Of a stretch of DNA of 64,000 nucleotides, positions 63,626 through 64,000 are shown one piece after another; positions within the stretch are counted from its first letter, which is position 1, and the number at the start of each line of letters is the position of its first letter. The DNA lies in NCBI RefSeq assembly GCF_002741075.1, contig NZ_CP016634.1:388501-452500 (forward strand). The letters run 5' to 3'. Origin of the DNA: Pseudomonas putida (GTDB lineage: Bacteria > Pseudomonadota > Gammaproteobacteria > Pseudomonadales > Pseudomonadaceae). The notes under the pieces were generated by a model. That model worked only from the letters and a program-made list of their open reading frames with translations. It searched no databases and was not told the DNA's origin. The position numbers and the translations under genes were made by a program.

Positions 63626-63889
63626 ATGCGTAACCTCAAGCGTGCCTTGGCGGCCCTCTTCGTGCTGCTGCTGGCAGCGGTGGTCCTGTTCTTCGTTCTG
63701 GAGAATCAGCAAGCCGTTTCCTTGGTCCTGTTCGGCTGGACTGCACCGGCAGTTCCCGTGGCGGTCCTGGTGATCGCCGCACTGGTCGTCGGCCTGGCTG
63801 TCGGCCCGCTGCTCGGTGCGTATGGCGTGCTGCGCAGCAAGCGCAAGATCCGCGCTTCTGCCCGTCAGGCGGCCCTGTCCGGCAACTGA
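63626..63889 (+). CDS. lapA: LapA-domain (DUF1049) inner-membrane protein
   Basis: An 87-residue protein with two hydrophobic segments (about 10-28 and 40-65), a short FVLENQQAVSLVLFGW loop and a basic tail. This is the lipopolysaccharide assembly protein A pattern. In E. coli LapA acts with LapB in regulating LPS synthesis. Next to ihfB, as in other gammaproteobacteria. It starts 21 bases after ihfB with AAGGAG upstream. Confidence 0.85.
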   Translation: MRNLKRALAALFVLLLAAVVLFFVLENQQAVSLVLFGWTAPAVPVAVLVIAALVVGLAVGPLLGAYGVLRSKRKIRASARQAALSGN

Positions 63890-63991
63890 GGATTTTTCCT
63901 GCTGGGCCCGACGAATCCTGCACTTTTTCCTGCTGCTGAATGAATGAAGTAATAGGCCGCTTCATTTCAACCCTTCGGAGGTTTCAGCAGC

Positions 63992-64000
63992 ATGCAATCC
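63992..64000 (+). CDS. Start of a further gene (three codons)
   Basis: ATG at 63992 (Met-Gln-Ser) with CGGAGG at 9-14 bases upstream, cut by the window end. In Pseudomonas the gene here is often a Wzz-type chain-length determinant, but nothing in these nine bases decides it. Confidence 0.4.

Overview
The window is chromosomal DNA of a Pseudomonas, most likely the P. putida group. The right half carries the gyrA-serC-pheA-tyrA/aroA-cmk-rpsA-ihfB-lapA block and the mtaD-ubiG-mupP-yciK and mnmC-pap genes in the order typical of that genus, with high GC, GTG starts and the extragenic palindromes common in P. putida. Species is not resolved.

Positions 1 to about 33,000 are one temperate prophage whose left end (integrase, attL) lies outside the window. 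Its left arm is transcribed leftward: a DUF1566-like gene cut by the window edge, an SPFH/band-7 lipoprotein with a small membrane partner, a LuxR-type HTH protein, and a CI-type self-cleaving repressor. The immunity region (about 2712-2814) holds divergent promoters and three copies of a 5-4-5 palindrome; two more copies precede the HTH gene. Rightward come a YdaS/Cro-like protein, coupled early genes including a Rha-family regulator, a lambda-O-like protein with iterons inside its own gene, a DnaC-like loader, a DnaB-like helicase and an antiterminator Q. Beyond Q lie a terminator, two terminator-bounded accessory genes, a holin, an HNH endonuclease and the packaging genes.

The virion genes are mosaic. 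The head is HK97-type (TerS, TerL, portal, S78 protease, capsid, connector proteins). The tail is Mu-like and contractile (terminator, DUF2635, sheath, tube, frameshifted assembly chaperone, tape measure, gp43 to gp48 baseplate), so the phage should be a myovirus organised like Shigella phage SfV. Tail fibre, chaperone, endolysin and a two-gene spanin pair finish the late region; the holin sits about 19 kb away. The phage/chromosome junction should fall within 33,009-33,412.

From 33,413 on, the chromosome encodes tRNA modification (mnmC, trhO), polyphosphate metabolism (pap), a DMT transporter, fumarase C, a DUF2059 protein, BolA, a DsbA-like protein, an ABC exporter, a GGDEF/EAL c-di-GMP enzyme, a TenA/PqqC-like protein, a yciK dehydrogenase, peptidoglycan recycling (mupP), ubiquinone synthesis (ubiG), methylthioadenosine handling (mtaD, mtnA), gyrase A, serine and aromatic amino acid synthesis, cmk, ribosomal protein S1, IHF-beta and LapA.

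The points most worth a second look are: isoleucine at GyrA position 83, the classical fluoroquinolone-resistance substitution; the phase-shifted iterons inside the O-like gene; a canonical T_TTT_TTC frameshift in the tail chaperone gene; a terminator-insulated membrane protein gene; and the repressor operator set with a predicted leaderless cI transcript.
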